From Tachypleus tridentatus (Eukaryota; Arthropoda; Merostomata; Xiphosura; Limulidae), in NCBI RefSeq assembly GCF_004210375.1, contig NC_134825.1, positions 8,866,001-8,930,000 on the forward strand: a stretch of 64,000 nucleotides of DNA, given 5' to 3'. Below, piece by piece: positions 1 through 12,100 of the stretch. The translations under genes were made by a program, and so were the position numbers. Numbering within the stretch: position 1 is the first letter of the stretch; the number at the start of each line of letters is the position of its first letter. Below the pieces are notes generated by a model that saw only the letters and a program-made list of their open reading frames with translations, was not told the DNA's origin and searched no databases.

Positions 1-73
1 ACTATTATAATCAGGTTCAAAATCACACATTCACTAGAAACCAGCTAAAACTGAAAATTATTCACAACATTAC

Positions 74-130
74 CTCTTGTGTTGTCTTCAAGTGAATGGA
101 CACTGTCACCCTCTAACCTATTTTCATCTT
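74..130 (-). CDS. Gene 1 acidic exon (57 nt), last one inside the window
   Basis: Acceptor ttctcttgacttag, donor AAGAG|gtaatg. Reads (E)DENRLEGDSVHSLEDNTR plus one base. Phase agrees with the preceding 51 nt exon. It ends in phase 1, so the coding region must continue to the left of the window, where any DNA-binding or BEN-type domain would be found. Confidence 0.7.
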
Positions 131-3100
131 CTAAGTCAAGAGAAAAGAAACAATTTACATAAAGAATTTTTTTTTTAAATCCTAAACAATGTTTATGATT
201 CCTCTCTTCATGTTCTTGTGAACTTAGGCTTAACTACAAGGAAGATTTTTCTGAATGATGCTCTCCACTAGTATTTACATACTTTAAAGTTTAAATGATT
301 TTATTTGTGATTTCTTTCTCAAACACTGTTTGTGTACTTTTTGGAAAATATCTTTATTTTCATAAAAGTAGAATTACTTATATACTTACCTAATATTGTC
401 AACTAAATCAACAATTAAACAAACACAAATTTAACCAATCTATAAGATGATTCCATAAATAAACAAATACAAATTAATTTACAACTGTAAGCCATGTCAA
501 TAAGTAGAAAAGCAAAAGGTAATATAGTTCTGTATACCAAGCCCTTAAGTAAACAAGCACAAGGCTATCTAGAATTGGAAGCCAGACCATAAAAACAAAA
601 GCACAATGTTTATACACTGTAGTACTGTAAACCAAGCCCATACACAAACAAGGACAAAGTTATCTGATTTTATTCCCAGCTTAGCAAAGTATTAAATGAA
701 ACACAAGACTATAACTAGTCTCTAAATAGTATAACAACTGCTTTTTGTACATGTTTGTTTTAATGTTTTGTTATATTTACAGTTTTAAAAATAAACTTTT
801 ACTTTATTTGTTGTGTAATTCTGGACAAGCAAATTATTTGGATTGTGTTTAAGTTTGTTATAAATTTCAATTCACAGTCATGAGTACATGCATTTTGTAT
901 ATACAGCTTAAATACAGGTTTTCCAATAAAAAACAAATTTAAATATTTGACTTTTCACCAATGTCTAATTTTAAAACTATTCAGTCTAACTCTGCAGAAA
1001 ATCTTTTAAATCTACATATCTATCTCAGAGTAAAGCCAAAACTGTAAATCATTATTTCTTCTTTTCCTCTTATGTAGTTTGGCAGAAACAGTTAAAATTC
1101 CAGTGACAACACTGAATCTACTCATGATGCACCCCTTTAGTTAAAAGTCCAGTGACAACACGGAATCTACTCATGATGTACCCCTTTAGTTAAAATTCCA
1201 GTGACAACACGGAATCTACCCATGATGTACCCCTTTAGTTAAAATTCCAGTGATAACACGGAATCTACTCATGATGTACCCCTTTCCTTCATGATGTTGA
1301 CTGGATTCTGCTTTCCATTCTATCATATGTACACCAGTGGAAATTATTAACAAATTTTGATACAAATTATGTAATGTACATGCTTGCCTCTCCACTTTAT
1401 AGACAGGACAGATGCCAAGAATACACTAGACCATCTACATAGATTTAATACTTTGATTGGTTGCCAGCAAACCAATCAGACAGTTGCACACCAGCTTATT
1501 GGTCACTTCACTTCCTATGTTTTTGTTAAATAAGTCAGGACCTCCAGAAAGCAAAAACCTCAAATGTGTAGCAGCTACTAGTTTGGATAATGAAAGTTAT
1601 TCCAACTGAAGTTATGTGTATCAAAACAGCAACAAAAATATAGTGTCACTAGTTCATCAGTAACATCACCTATATCCAAATGACTTGTAACAATTTGATG
1701 TCACTAGTTCATCAGTAACATCACCCCAGACAAATGTAACAATGTCACTAGTTCATCAGTAACATCACCTCAGCTATATCCAAATGACATGTAACAATTT
1801 GATGTCACTAGTTCATCAATAACATCACCTCAGCTATATCCAAATGACATGTAACAATTTGATGTCACTAGTTCATCAGTAACATCACCCCAGCTATATC
1901 CAAATGACATGTAACAATTTGATGTCACTAGTTCATCAGTAACATCACCCCAGGACATGTTTTGAAGTTAGTTTACATTTGGATAATTTTAGGAGGTGGT
2001 TTTTAGCAGGATACTGACCCTAAGAAAAGGATAAACATAATAAACACTACCAGAAGAGGAAATAGACAGCTGGAAAAATACAACTCCAACCTGGCCTGAC
2101 CCAGTGTTGAGATCTGAGGGAATTACAATCAAAGTGGCTAAAGAGAAGGTCAACCAGTGGAATTGTAGAAAATGCTAAAAGTTATTTAAAATAACATACT
2201 ATGCACTTAGAACAATAAATACTAAGATAGCATCTTGACTAAGGTTTTCGCTCTGATAAAACAGAGAACAAAGCACATACATATGAAATACTGACACATT
2301 TGGCCATACATTTCTGTGCTATAATTATGGTAAAAAGGTAAAAGAACAAATGGCTTACACATGAAATACTAATGTATTCAGTTACACAGTTGTATTCTGT
2401 GATTATGGTTTGGACCATTTCAAATCTATAGATGTAACAGATCTATTCTGATTCTATGAAAATAATCTTTCTTCTGTGATACAGTTTTGCTGCTTTTTTC
2501 ACCAATATATCCTGTTTATTTCCATTATTGTAAACATATATCTTTTAATTTTGGAAGATGAAAAACAGATACTTTGAACTCCTTTCAAGTGAAGAATTTA
2601 CTTTTGTACTTTCAATTTAAGATAGAAGTTTTAGTTAAATCTGGACAATAAAAAGACACCTTTAGATAGATAGTTTATAAATACCTTCCCAGAGCTCCGA
2701 CTCACTGTAATCACCTGAGGTATGAGAATCCTCATCTGTCAGGGAAGAAAAGAAATAAAAAAAACTTTTTTCATATGCACACACTTTATTCCTGATACTA
2801 GAACAAAGATGATTTCATCAATTTATTTCTTATTTTAAATCTAACTAAACAAGTATGTTACCATTTTAACCAAAAACACAAATTAGAAGCTATAATTTTC
2901 TTACACTGAAAATTCATTCCCAACAACTACTTACTTCTGTCTCACATACAGCCATTCTTGTTTAGTTCTATCTTCCAACTGAAAAATTATTTCACACAAC
3001 ACTAGCCTATCACTCCTATGTACCCTCTTTGTTCACATTGTTTAACCAATTCATGCACATATATCCTCATGCTAAAACCTCCACCAACAGACATGTCCCA

Positions 3101-6100
3101 TGCACATGTGACTCCATCTATATCATACTAATTTACTTAATTATCACTTCAAGTTTAGGCAGCAAAATAAGCACCAATGGACAGTGAAGAAGAAGGGTAG
3201 GAAATGTGAGTGGAAGTGAAAACCTGTAAGAAGTACCTTTACAGTGTTGGAAAACTATAACTTCCAACAAGGCACCTTACTTCTGCTCACATACATAGCT
3301 GAAACCCCACAATGAATAGGTTGAGGGGCTGGTGCAAGGGAGAAAACAGAAGCATCTACCAAAGGACACTCAAGAATGAACCTTCTAGTAAGAGGATGAT
3401 ATGTGGAGGGCTGCAACACTTCTGTACAATTTGTACTCTTCACCTAAATGTGGAAAATGTGAGACTGATCTGGGCAGACAAATCTGAGGAAAACAACCCA
3501 ATGTGGATAAAAAAAAAAAGGTGTAGAGTTGTTAGGGCAGGAAAGACTGTATACAACAAGGTAAATGCATCAAAAATGCTATTGCTGAGAACTGACATAC
3601 ACACAGCAATAGGACAAAGATCATACTTTTGGTAAGTCAACTACAATCCAAAACTCAACCTCCGAGAACTTACCTTCAGGCAGAGGTAGGAAAGAGGATC
3701 ATAATATCTTGTCCTCAAGTTCAACCAAACAGAGTAAGAAATCCCACCACCAATCTGTGAACAGGGCATATGTGAGCAGAGTGAATAACATATACATCCC
3801 TATCAACCTGACTAGAACCAGCCCAAATGCAGTAACATCCTCAGCCACTGAGGGGTAGCATAAGAGAATGAAGTGAAGCAACAACCAAGTGCACTCTTTA
3901 TGGCACAGGTAAGTGCACTTGAGACAAACTGAGTGAGGGAGAAGAAACATCCAGAACATGTGTGAGAACTTATGTTGATTGATTCAGCTCTATATCAAAA
4001 ATTCAACCACTAGGAACTGATATTCATGCATGGGGAGGATAAAAGATCCAAACTGAAGGGTTGAAATGCATTTATGCCATCACACTACATGTGTGAGTAC
4101 ATCATGTTGATTGGTTCAGCTCTAAATCCAAAACTCAACTGCTGGGAACTAACCTTCATGCACGGCAAGGTTGAGGAATCCCAATCATTTCTACACTTGC
4201 AGAACACCACTGCCCTACTCTCAACTAAACGGAGGCATTATTGTTTACTTTTCATTCAAGAGGATATCTCCATGGTCCAGTACCCCAGTGTCTATGGACT
4301 GGAAAGTAGTAAGGACCTTCTTATTCCACTGGAAGAAACAGAGAAAAATATGGTGGAGAGTCCAGAAGAACATTCACATTAGACACAGTGCAATGGGTGA
4401 CCATGAAACCCTATATTCAAAAGCAGGCCAAACCCAATTTATTCAATCCAAGGAATGGCAGGAATTATCAGAAATTCCTTTATTCTTTAGTCATGATCCT
4501 GAATGGACATATTTATCTCACAGAATAACATACAGGCAAACTTGTGGAACACTCTGTCTCTAGTTTATGAGATTGTAATGAATAGTGAATGTGTTGTGGC
4601 CATGGAAATTACTAAAATGAAGTCAACATACTCTTACAGTGCACACTTTGGTACAATTCTAAGTGATGGAAGTATATCTGCACAGGTACCGCTCACCACA
4701 GAGCAGGATCATGGGCAAAACATGAGACAGGCCCCTGAAAAATAATATATACAAAAAAAGAAAGTAAACTTGCCCACTTAACAGTCTAATGGAAGAGTGA
4801 AGGATAGTGACAAGTGGAAAACCATATCCCAATGATGATGAAACTGTTACCCAAATCAGGAAACTGCAGATGAAAATATGAGGTGCAGTAACAGTGATTG
4901 ACAGACAAAGTATCTCCAACAGGCAATGGGGCTGAGATGTGGGTAAAATGAAAGGTGCCTGATCAGAGTGAAGAAAGGTAGGAGATAATAAATAAAAGGC
5001 TAATTGAATCACAAGTTGAACACAATAAAAAGGGGGAGAAAATTATAAACAGAAGATTAGTGCAATGAAGGAATCCAAAGCATGTATGGGAACAAAAAAA
5101 ATCATAATGAGATGAAACAGCTGAGAAAACCAGATATATGCCAGTTAGGAAGGATCAATAAGAAAGACTTGACCCCAAGCAACACAGATGAACAAGATAC
5201 CATACAAAATACCATAGTTATAAACTGGATCTAATCCTGTCTGGATGTATCAAGAGTGATGACTGATGGATGATGAATCAGAGAACAAAAAAATCAAATG
5301 CATCCTATGGAGAAGTACCCCACAGGAGTCTGAGCCCCACTGAAAGTTTGAGGACCAAGAGGCCACTCTTCAGGAGAAAGTGTGTTGGGACTGAAAAGGT
5401 GACTTGCAACAATGATTAAAGTAATGGAACAAGACAAACCAGGAGACATATGTCAAGTGTGTGTGTTAAAAAATGAAGATCCACTGCCTCCAACAACATG
5501 AACAAAAACAAGTGACTCCTTGTTGAGCAAAATAAGCCAATGAACCATGATTAGCCAAATCCATGACATGGGACTGCTGGAAATGTCATGTTATTAACAT
5601 GGTAGGAACTTTCACTCACTGATCATTGTACTGAAGACTCCCTGCTGATGAATCCATGCTTCCCAATTTTGGAGATTAGCTTCAGGGAAGAGAAACAATT
5701 CTGAACAAAAGGAAGGAAGTGATAAACCAAAAGATTTGGAGTATGTAGTCAATTCACAGAGTCAAAGAAGAAAAGTTAAAATGAACCCTAGAAGCAGACA
5801 ATGGGTCATGGAGCTTCTCTTGATAATATCATAAATGTGCCATATCCAAAGGGAAAAGTGTTTCCATTAAGACCACATCCTCCAGTGTGTTGGAACCCTT
5901 CATGTAGTAAGAGAGTTAACTGTATTGGTATGGATAATAGAAAACTTTATTGAATGCATTCAAGGAGGAGAATGGATGGTCCCAATGCAGATGGGTGTAT
6001 GAAAAGGAACTCTAGATGGGAAGAACTTATCCAACTGGAAAAATACAACTTCCAAGATGCTTGGGTAAGAAGCAGATGAGTATGTTATAATTATCCATTT

Positions 6101-9100
6101 GGCAGGAACTAACTGAAACCATATGTCCAAGTAGTGGTGTCAGTAGGATCCCCCAAGACAGGTAAATCACAGACCACCTATACAGAGCCAAAACCAAACA
6201 AAAGGTGAGACACAAAAATTGCACCAAAATATTTTATGAAAAACCTAATGAATGTAAATAAGAATAAGTACCACAGATATACCACAGGTATACAGTCATC
6301 CAATGAATATGTACCACAGGTATACTCAGTCATCCAAAAACTGCTCGACTAACTGTGATGAAAAACAATGCAGTAAAACAGGGAAGAATCAAGAAATGAT
6401 TGAAATGGGACTAATTAATCCAAAACTGCAATCAGCATCAAGTATACAAGAATTGTGAAACCCACAGGTCTGACATATAAAGGGTAGGAAGGTGCCAGAC
6501 ATTGAATATGAATTAAGGTAGCTATGGCTGAGAATGGCACAAAACAGCAACCAAAATATAAAACATATCACAGATACCCATGTGATGCTAAAGAAATGGG
6601 CTGTTATAGTAAAAGCAGCAAGACTACAGGTTACTTGAAAATAAACATTAGCTAAGCCTAACTGAACTGAGAAGGACAAAGTATATCAATTGAGCTCAAA
6701 GTTACAAACTCCTAACCTAACAATAAGTGAGTACAATATCAGGAGAAAATTCTGCAGATGCCATCTCCAGAGATACACACAAGCAAAGTTAATATGAAAA
6801 AAGTATAAAGATAAATAATGACAAAAATGAAATATATTGTAAAATTAAATAAGAGTTTATTAACAATAAAATATGAATGAGATGTGATGTCCTGAAGAAA
6901 AGCAATGTAGTTAACCTAATTTACAATATACCAGTAAGATGAATTACAGGCAATCCTAAATTAGCAAAGACTTGTGTTAAGCCTAGTCTAACATTATAGG
7001 ACAAAGTTTAGTACTAAACTCTAACTTCTAATCTGAACTTGACTATGACTATTGGCCATTCAGACTAAACTTAAGTTACTGAACCAAAATAACTATATAT
7101 TAACAAAAATTATTTGAAAACCATAACAGTAGAATTTCTTATCTTTCCAAAGTCAGAGGAACATATTTCAAATATGTGGGCCTGCAAACTTGAGTTAAGA
7201 CCCAATGAAGGTCAGCTCATTGGAAGACCAATGCACCAAAGAAGAAGAGCCACAATATACCCCATTAAACACCATCACATGAAGCCCTTGTGAATGTGCT
7301 GATAAAAGATTTTACCTCAAGCAGTGATACTGAATTTGGAATTTCATAATTCAAAATGAATAAGCAAACACAATTATGTTGGCAGAAAGAAAGAAAAGTA
7401 TTAATATCAGTACCTAGGTAGAAATATAATTCAAGTTACAGATATCACTATTGTATAGTAAATATTAAACCTGTTGACAGAAATTGATATGAAGGTATAT
7501 ATAACACTCAAACAGAGCATAATCTAAACATATGAACATGAACTCTGCCAATTAAGAAATGACAGATAGAATAGGATAGAGAGTCACATGTGACACGTGC
7601 ATGTTGACACATCTACTGGTGGATATCTGTCGCACGATCAATTACGTGGATGAAACAGTTAAATCATAAGATTTAAGGGGTATGTAGGAGTGAAAAGCTT
7701 GTGGCATGTGAAAAAGCAATTTGCAAACAGAGGGCAGCAGTACAGAAGAATAGCTATGTATGTGAACGAGGTACCTTGTCAGAAAATTACTCCTTCCTGA
7801 AACATAGGTACATGCTACTATTTTATCCATTTAAAATGGTTGGCTTCCTTGTTTACATGGATGATACTATTAAGCATTTATATTACTTAATATCCATTTT
7901 CTTTGTTACTATTAATTAAATATATCATTTCTAATTTTCTCCTCTGTTATTAATTACTTATGTTACTTACTGCAGCTTATTGTTTCTGGTGAAATCAAAT
8001 CTAATGCACACCAAAGTAAGTATCCCAAAGAATTAGTTTAGAAAATACTCTTTTCACTGTCTCAACTTTTCATTGTATAACTCCACATGTTTAACAACTT
8101 TAATAATATGCATCCAGTACGATGAGGTTGAAGAGTACATTATGGTAACATCATTTTATTTTAGTATCATATGCCTGTAACCATTCAACTGAAAATGTTA
8201 GAGGAATTTGGTTATTTTACTACTACTGTCCATGAGAACTTTGACACAGAGGAAGAGTAAACTTACCAAATGAAAACGGAGGAACTTGTGAGCAAGGTGT
8301 CATTGATGAACAAGACTGTGGCTGAGAGTCTGCCGATGGTCTTAAAGACACAATTGTTGGTTTACCAGTAACCCTAAAATTCACAGACAATGTTAACTGT
8401 AACCACATCTTATACTTCTCTGGATATTCATCTATTTATCTTCAATTCAAGTGTAAATAACATATACTGAATGTATACCCACAAACATATTGTAACTTAG
8501 AATATCAAATTGTTTAAAATGAACAAAAAAAAATTGTGGAACACAGTCTCATGACACATTTTAGTTTAAGTTACAAGAAAGCAACAAATGTAAATCTACA
8601 TGTATGTAAATGATACTCATAAAAATAAAATCTGACAATATTTTATACTGTTTTAGCAAATAAGTTGCCCTGTAAGTTGCAGAACTATTGTAAAAAAAAG
8701 GAATTTCTTGATGAATAATCTAGAATAATTTTAACAAGTTTCTAAGATATTAAATACTTAACACTTCTCAAATAACTGCATACAATAATTGTATCTGTGA
8801 CAAGAAGTGCATACCCAAATTTTACAAAATAATGTATCAGTTAAAACAAACTCATTAAGTCTACAAACTCATTAAGATGTAATACAGCATGGTTTCCAAC
8901 ACATATGTATGAACTCATTAAGATGTAATACAGCATGGTTTCCAACACATATGTGTGAACTCATTAAGATGTAATACAGCATGGTTTCCAATCCATATGT
9001 GTGAACTCATTAAGATGTAATACAGCATGGTTTCCAACCCATATGTATGAACTCATTAAGATGTAATACAGCATGGTTTCCAACCCATATGTATGAACTC

Positions 9101-12100
9101 ATTAAGATGTAATACAGCATGGTTTCCAACCCATATGTATTGAGTTTTGGGATGAACTAACTGCTTTTCTGTACAAAAAGAACCTTAGTTGATGTTACTT
9201 CTCATGACTTTCAGAAAGGCTTTGGCAGAATTCTATACCAGTGGTTAATATGAAAGTTGAATTGTAATAAGGGGAAGCCAGCTGGATCAGTCTTTTTCAA
9301 GATTGTTTTGGGATTTTTATTGGTATTTGGAGTTCCTTCAACAATAATATTCTCAAACTTGCTAAAGATTCCAGAAAGAACTGTTTGTTAAAAATTTCCA
9401 ACCTGTGCAAATGTTTCTTGAAAAATTTTCTGTGATAAACACTGAAGTTGTTGAAGAAACACATGTACATTATTGTACAAGTCTCTGGAAACATCTTTGT
9501 TAGAATGCTTTGTGCAGTTCTGGCCACTTATCAAGGTACAGTTTTGTCTGAACACATATGTTGGTCCACTGAGTCAACAGCTGCTGAAACTATTTAAAAC
9601 TACCATACAGTGTAAAAGTGTAAATGTTATAGACTTACAAAAAGAGTGAACACCAGCATACAAAGTTGAAAATTCTATCCCATAGTTTTGTCTCCGTATT
9701 AAATTGTTAGTTACCACTACTTTTTAAAATAGAAACGTGAATTAAAAAAAAGAGAAAAATAAATCTACTATAAATATCATGCAAATGTCTGTCTTAAAGA
9801 CGTACCAACAATAGAAGCCTATACATTTTCTTGAGTGACAATGATTTTACAATCCATGGAACAGGCCATACTCTTCTAAACCCTAATATTCATGTCCTTT
9901 TATTATTTCAAGGTATTCAATCAACTCTCTAAATTAGTTATTATATTAACGGATGCTTTTACCTTTTAAGTTTCTAATTTCATTTTTACCTTTTACATCA
10001 TGTTCTTCCAAGGTCTATCTAAGTTTCTTAAACACCTTTTACATCATGTTCTTCCAAGGTCTATCTAAGTTTCTTAAACATTCTTCTAATTTTTTCTCAT
10101 ACTCTATACTATTTTTAAGTCTTCATGAATTGCTCAAAGCCATCTAAACCCTGGATCATTTTCGTACAGCTTTTCATACCTGTAACCTGCATTTCTATTC
10201 TGTCAATACCAAAATTAATATTAAAATACTTGGTAGACTTTCAACTGGATATCATTTGAAGAGTATTAACCCATTAATCAACTGAGAAACAAAGCATGAT
10301 TAAACTACTAATAAATAAATGACAAATAAAATACAATATTTTCCACTGTACTAGTTATTAGATTCAGCACAAATAACTGTAAAGTTTACCATGTTTCAAA
10401 ACTCATGTATATAGACTACACAATGAAATTCACACTTTTCTAAAGAGACTACTGATTAAATTCTAAAATATCCCACTACCCACTGGGCATAATAAAAAAA
10501 ATCATTGTATTCTGTACTTCTCAAAGTTACAGTAATTTTGATTACATTATAAAAACATTTTAATGTAAAGTAACATTTTGAAGAGAAACACATAACATTT
10601 ATACTGCTTAAAACTGGTAATTACAGGTTAAAACAGCCACAGAGTAAAAACATTAAGTAATTTCTCTTGATCAAGTTTTAACAAAAATGATATCGAAGAT
10701 AACATTTACTCAGCTCAGAAAGTTGAAGAATAATCAATATTTAGAAAAATGTTTATGTTAGCAAGGTGAATTGTATAATACATACACATAACTATTAAAA
10801 CCTAAGTCTGTCTTCATAATCTAATCTGAGCTGGGAGTAACACCTATGTCATATTTTCTGTTTCTTGAAGTTACAGTGATTCTAATTACTGGAGTACAAG
10901 ATCCAAACCTAGTTGGTTGAAATAAACACCTGAATACATTTCTCAATATTTGATTCTTACTGTTTATTTTATTTATAGTGGCAGGGATTTAGTTTTAAAG
11001 TAGAACTATCCTCAACTGTGGTGATAAGGGACATTGGTATTCCCCTTTACCCATTGTTGCTCATTACTGACTTACATAAAGCTTTTAACATGCTAATTCT
11101 GGATCATGAATTATACACATTATGTTTTAATCACAGTTATGTTTATCTTTACATAAATGGTGTGTTAAGAATATATCATCTTTCATCTGGTTTTGGACAA
11201 TAAGATAATCAGTGTTAAACATCAGTAATTATACCACACTACATCCTAAATGTGAGGACTATATTTTATACTGTAAACTGGTAACCATTTAAATCAATTA
11301 ACATACTCTACTTGTTGTTAGAAAGCTACCACTGCGACTGCACTTACCTGTTACTAAACTGACCTACGCACGAAGAGCTAGGAGTTGTCACCTTTGGCTT
11401 GTTTGTTTCTTCTTTTATTAATTTTGTCAAATTCTGAAGTTGTTTATTCATCTGAATGTACTGGGTGTTCATGTGTTGATAATTGGCATTAATTTGTTTA
11501 ACTTCTTTCTCCAGTGATATCAGCCTTTCCAACACCTCCTTTGAAGATAAAAATATCAAAAATTATACATTCATACTCTCAAAAACTGAATAAACATTTT
11601 GAAAGATTAAAATATTATTATTAATAAAAATAACAAACAAGTAAATAGCAATAAAAAAGAAATGCTGTGTCATAATTATGACCACTGATGTTACAATAAC
11701 CATAAGTCTTGAGGAATCATTACTTTTTCAACCTGAATGGTACACATTACACAACAAATGGCCTAAAATGTCAGGTCAGAGACCATGTTGAGGTATGGTA
11801 TTTCTAGCTTCAAATAGCTGACCAGATGTAGGGCAACCAGTCAGTGAAACCTGCCACTTCCATGGCTACTCTAAATCAAACAGGATTGTTTGTGATAGTT
11901 AAAATAACTCAACGACTGAAATACTGAAAAAGACTGAACAATATACTGCTGCTAGAACTTCCAATCATCAGTTTGTCATGCTAAACGTTTCCACCAATAA
12001 GTAGTGAACTACTTGTTTAATATAGTAAAGGTTGATAATAGGGAACTTCACAAACATAGAAGTTTATATTTCCAAAATTTTATGTTCTACACTGGAGCTA

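Larger units (their letters stand above)
131..2684 (-). other. Intron of gene 1 with two minisatellites
   Basis: No coding signal. Apart from the 49 bp and 60 bp tandem arrays listed separately, this is plain AT-rich sequence. Confidence 0.6.
8374..11347 (-). other. Intron of gene 1 with 46 bp repeats and LINE scraps
   Basis: Contains a 46 bp minisatellite, a 2x46 bp duplication and two weak reverse-transcriptase-like fragments, all listed separately. Nothing else recognised. Confidence 0.55.

Noticed and set aside
4171..4563. 130-codon plus-strand frame
   Set aside because: Lies in the purine-rich repeat, overlaps other frames of equal quality, and has no recognisable domain or splice context.
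8866..9141. CRISPR-like array
   Set aside because: The units are contiguous tandem copies with no variable spacers, in a eukaryotic intron.
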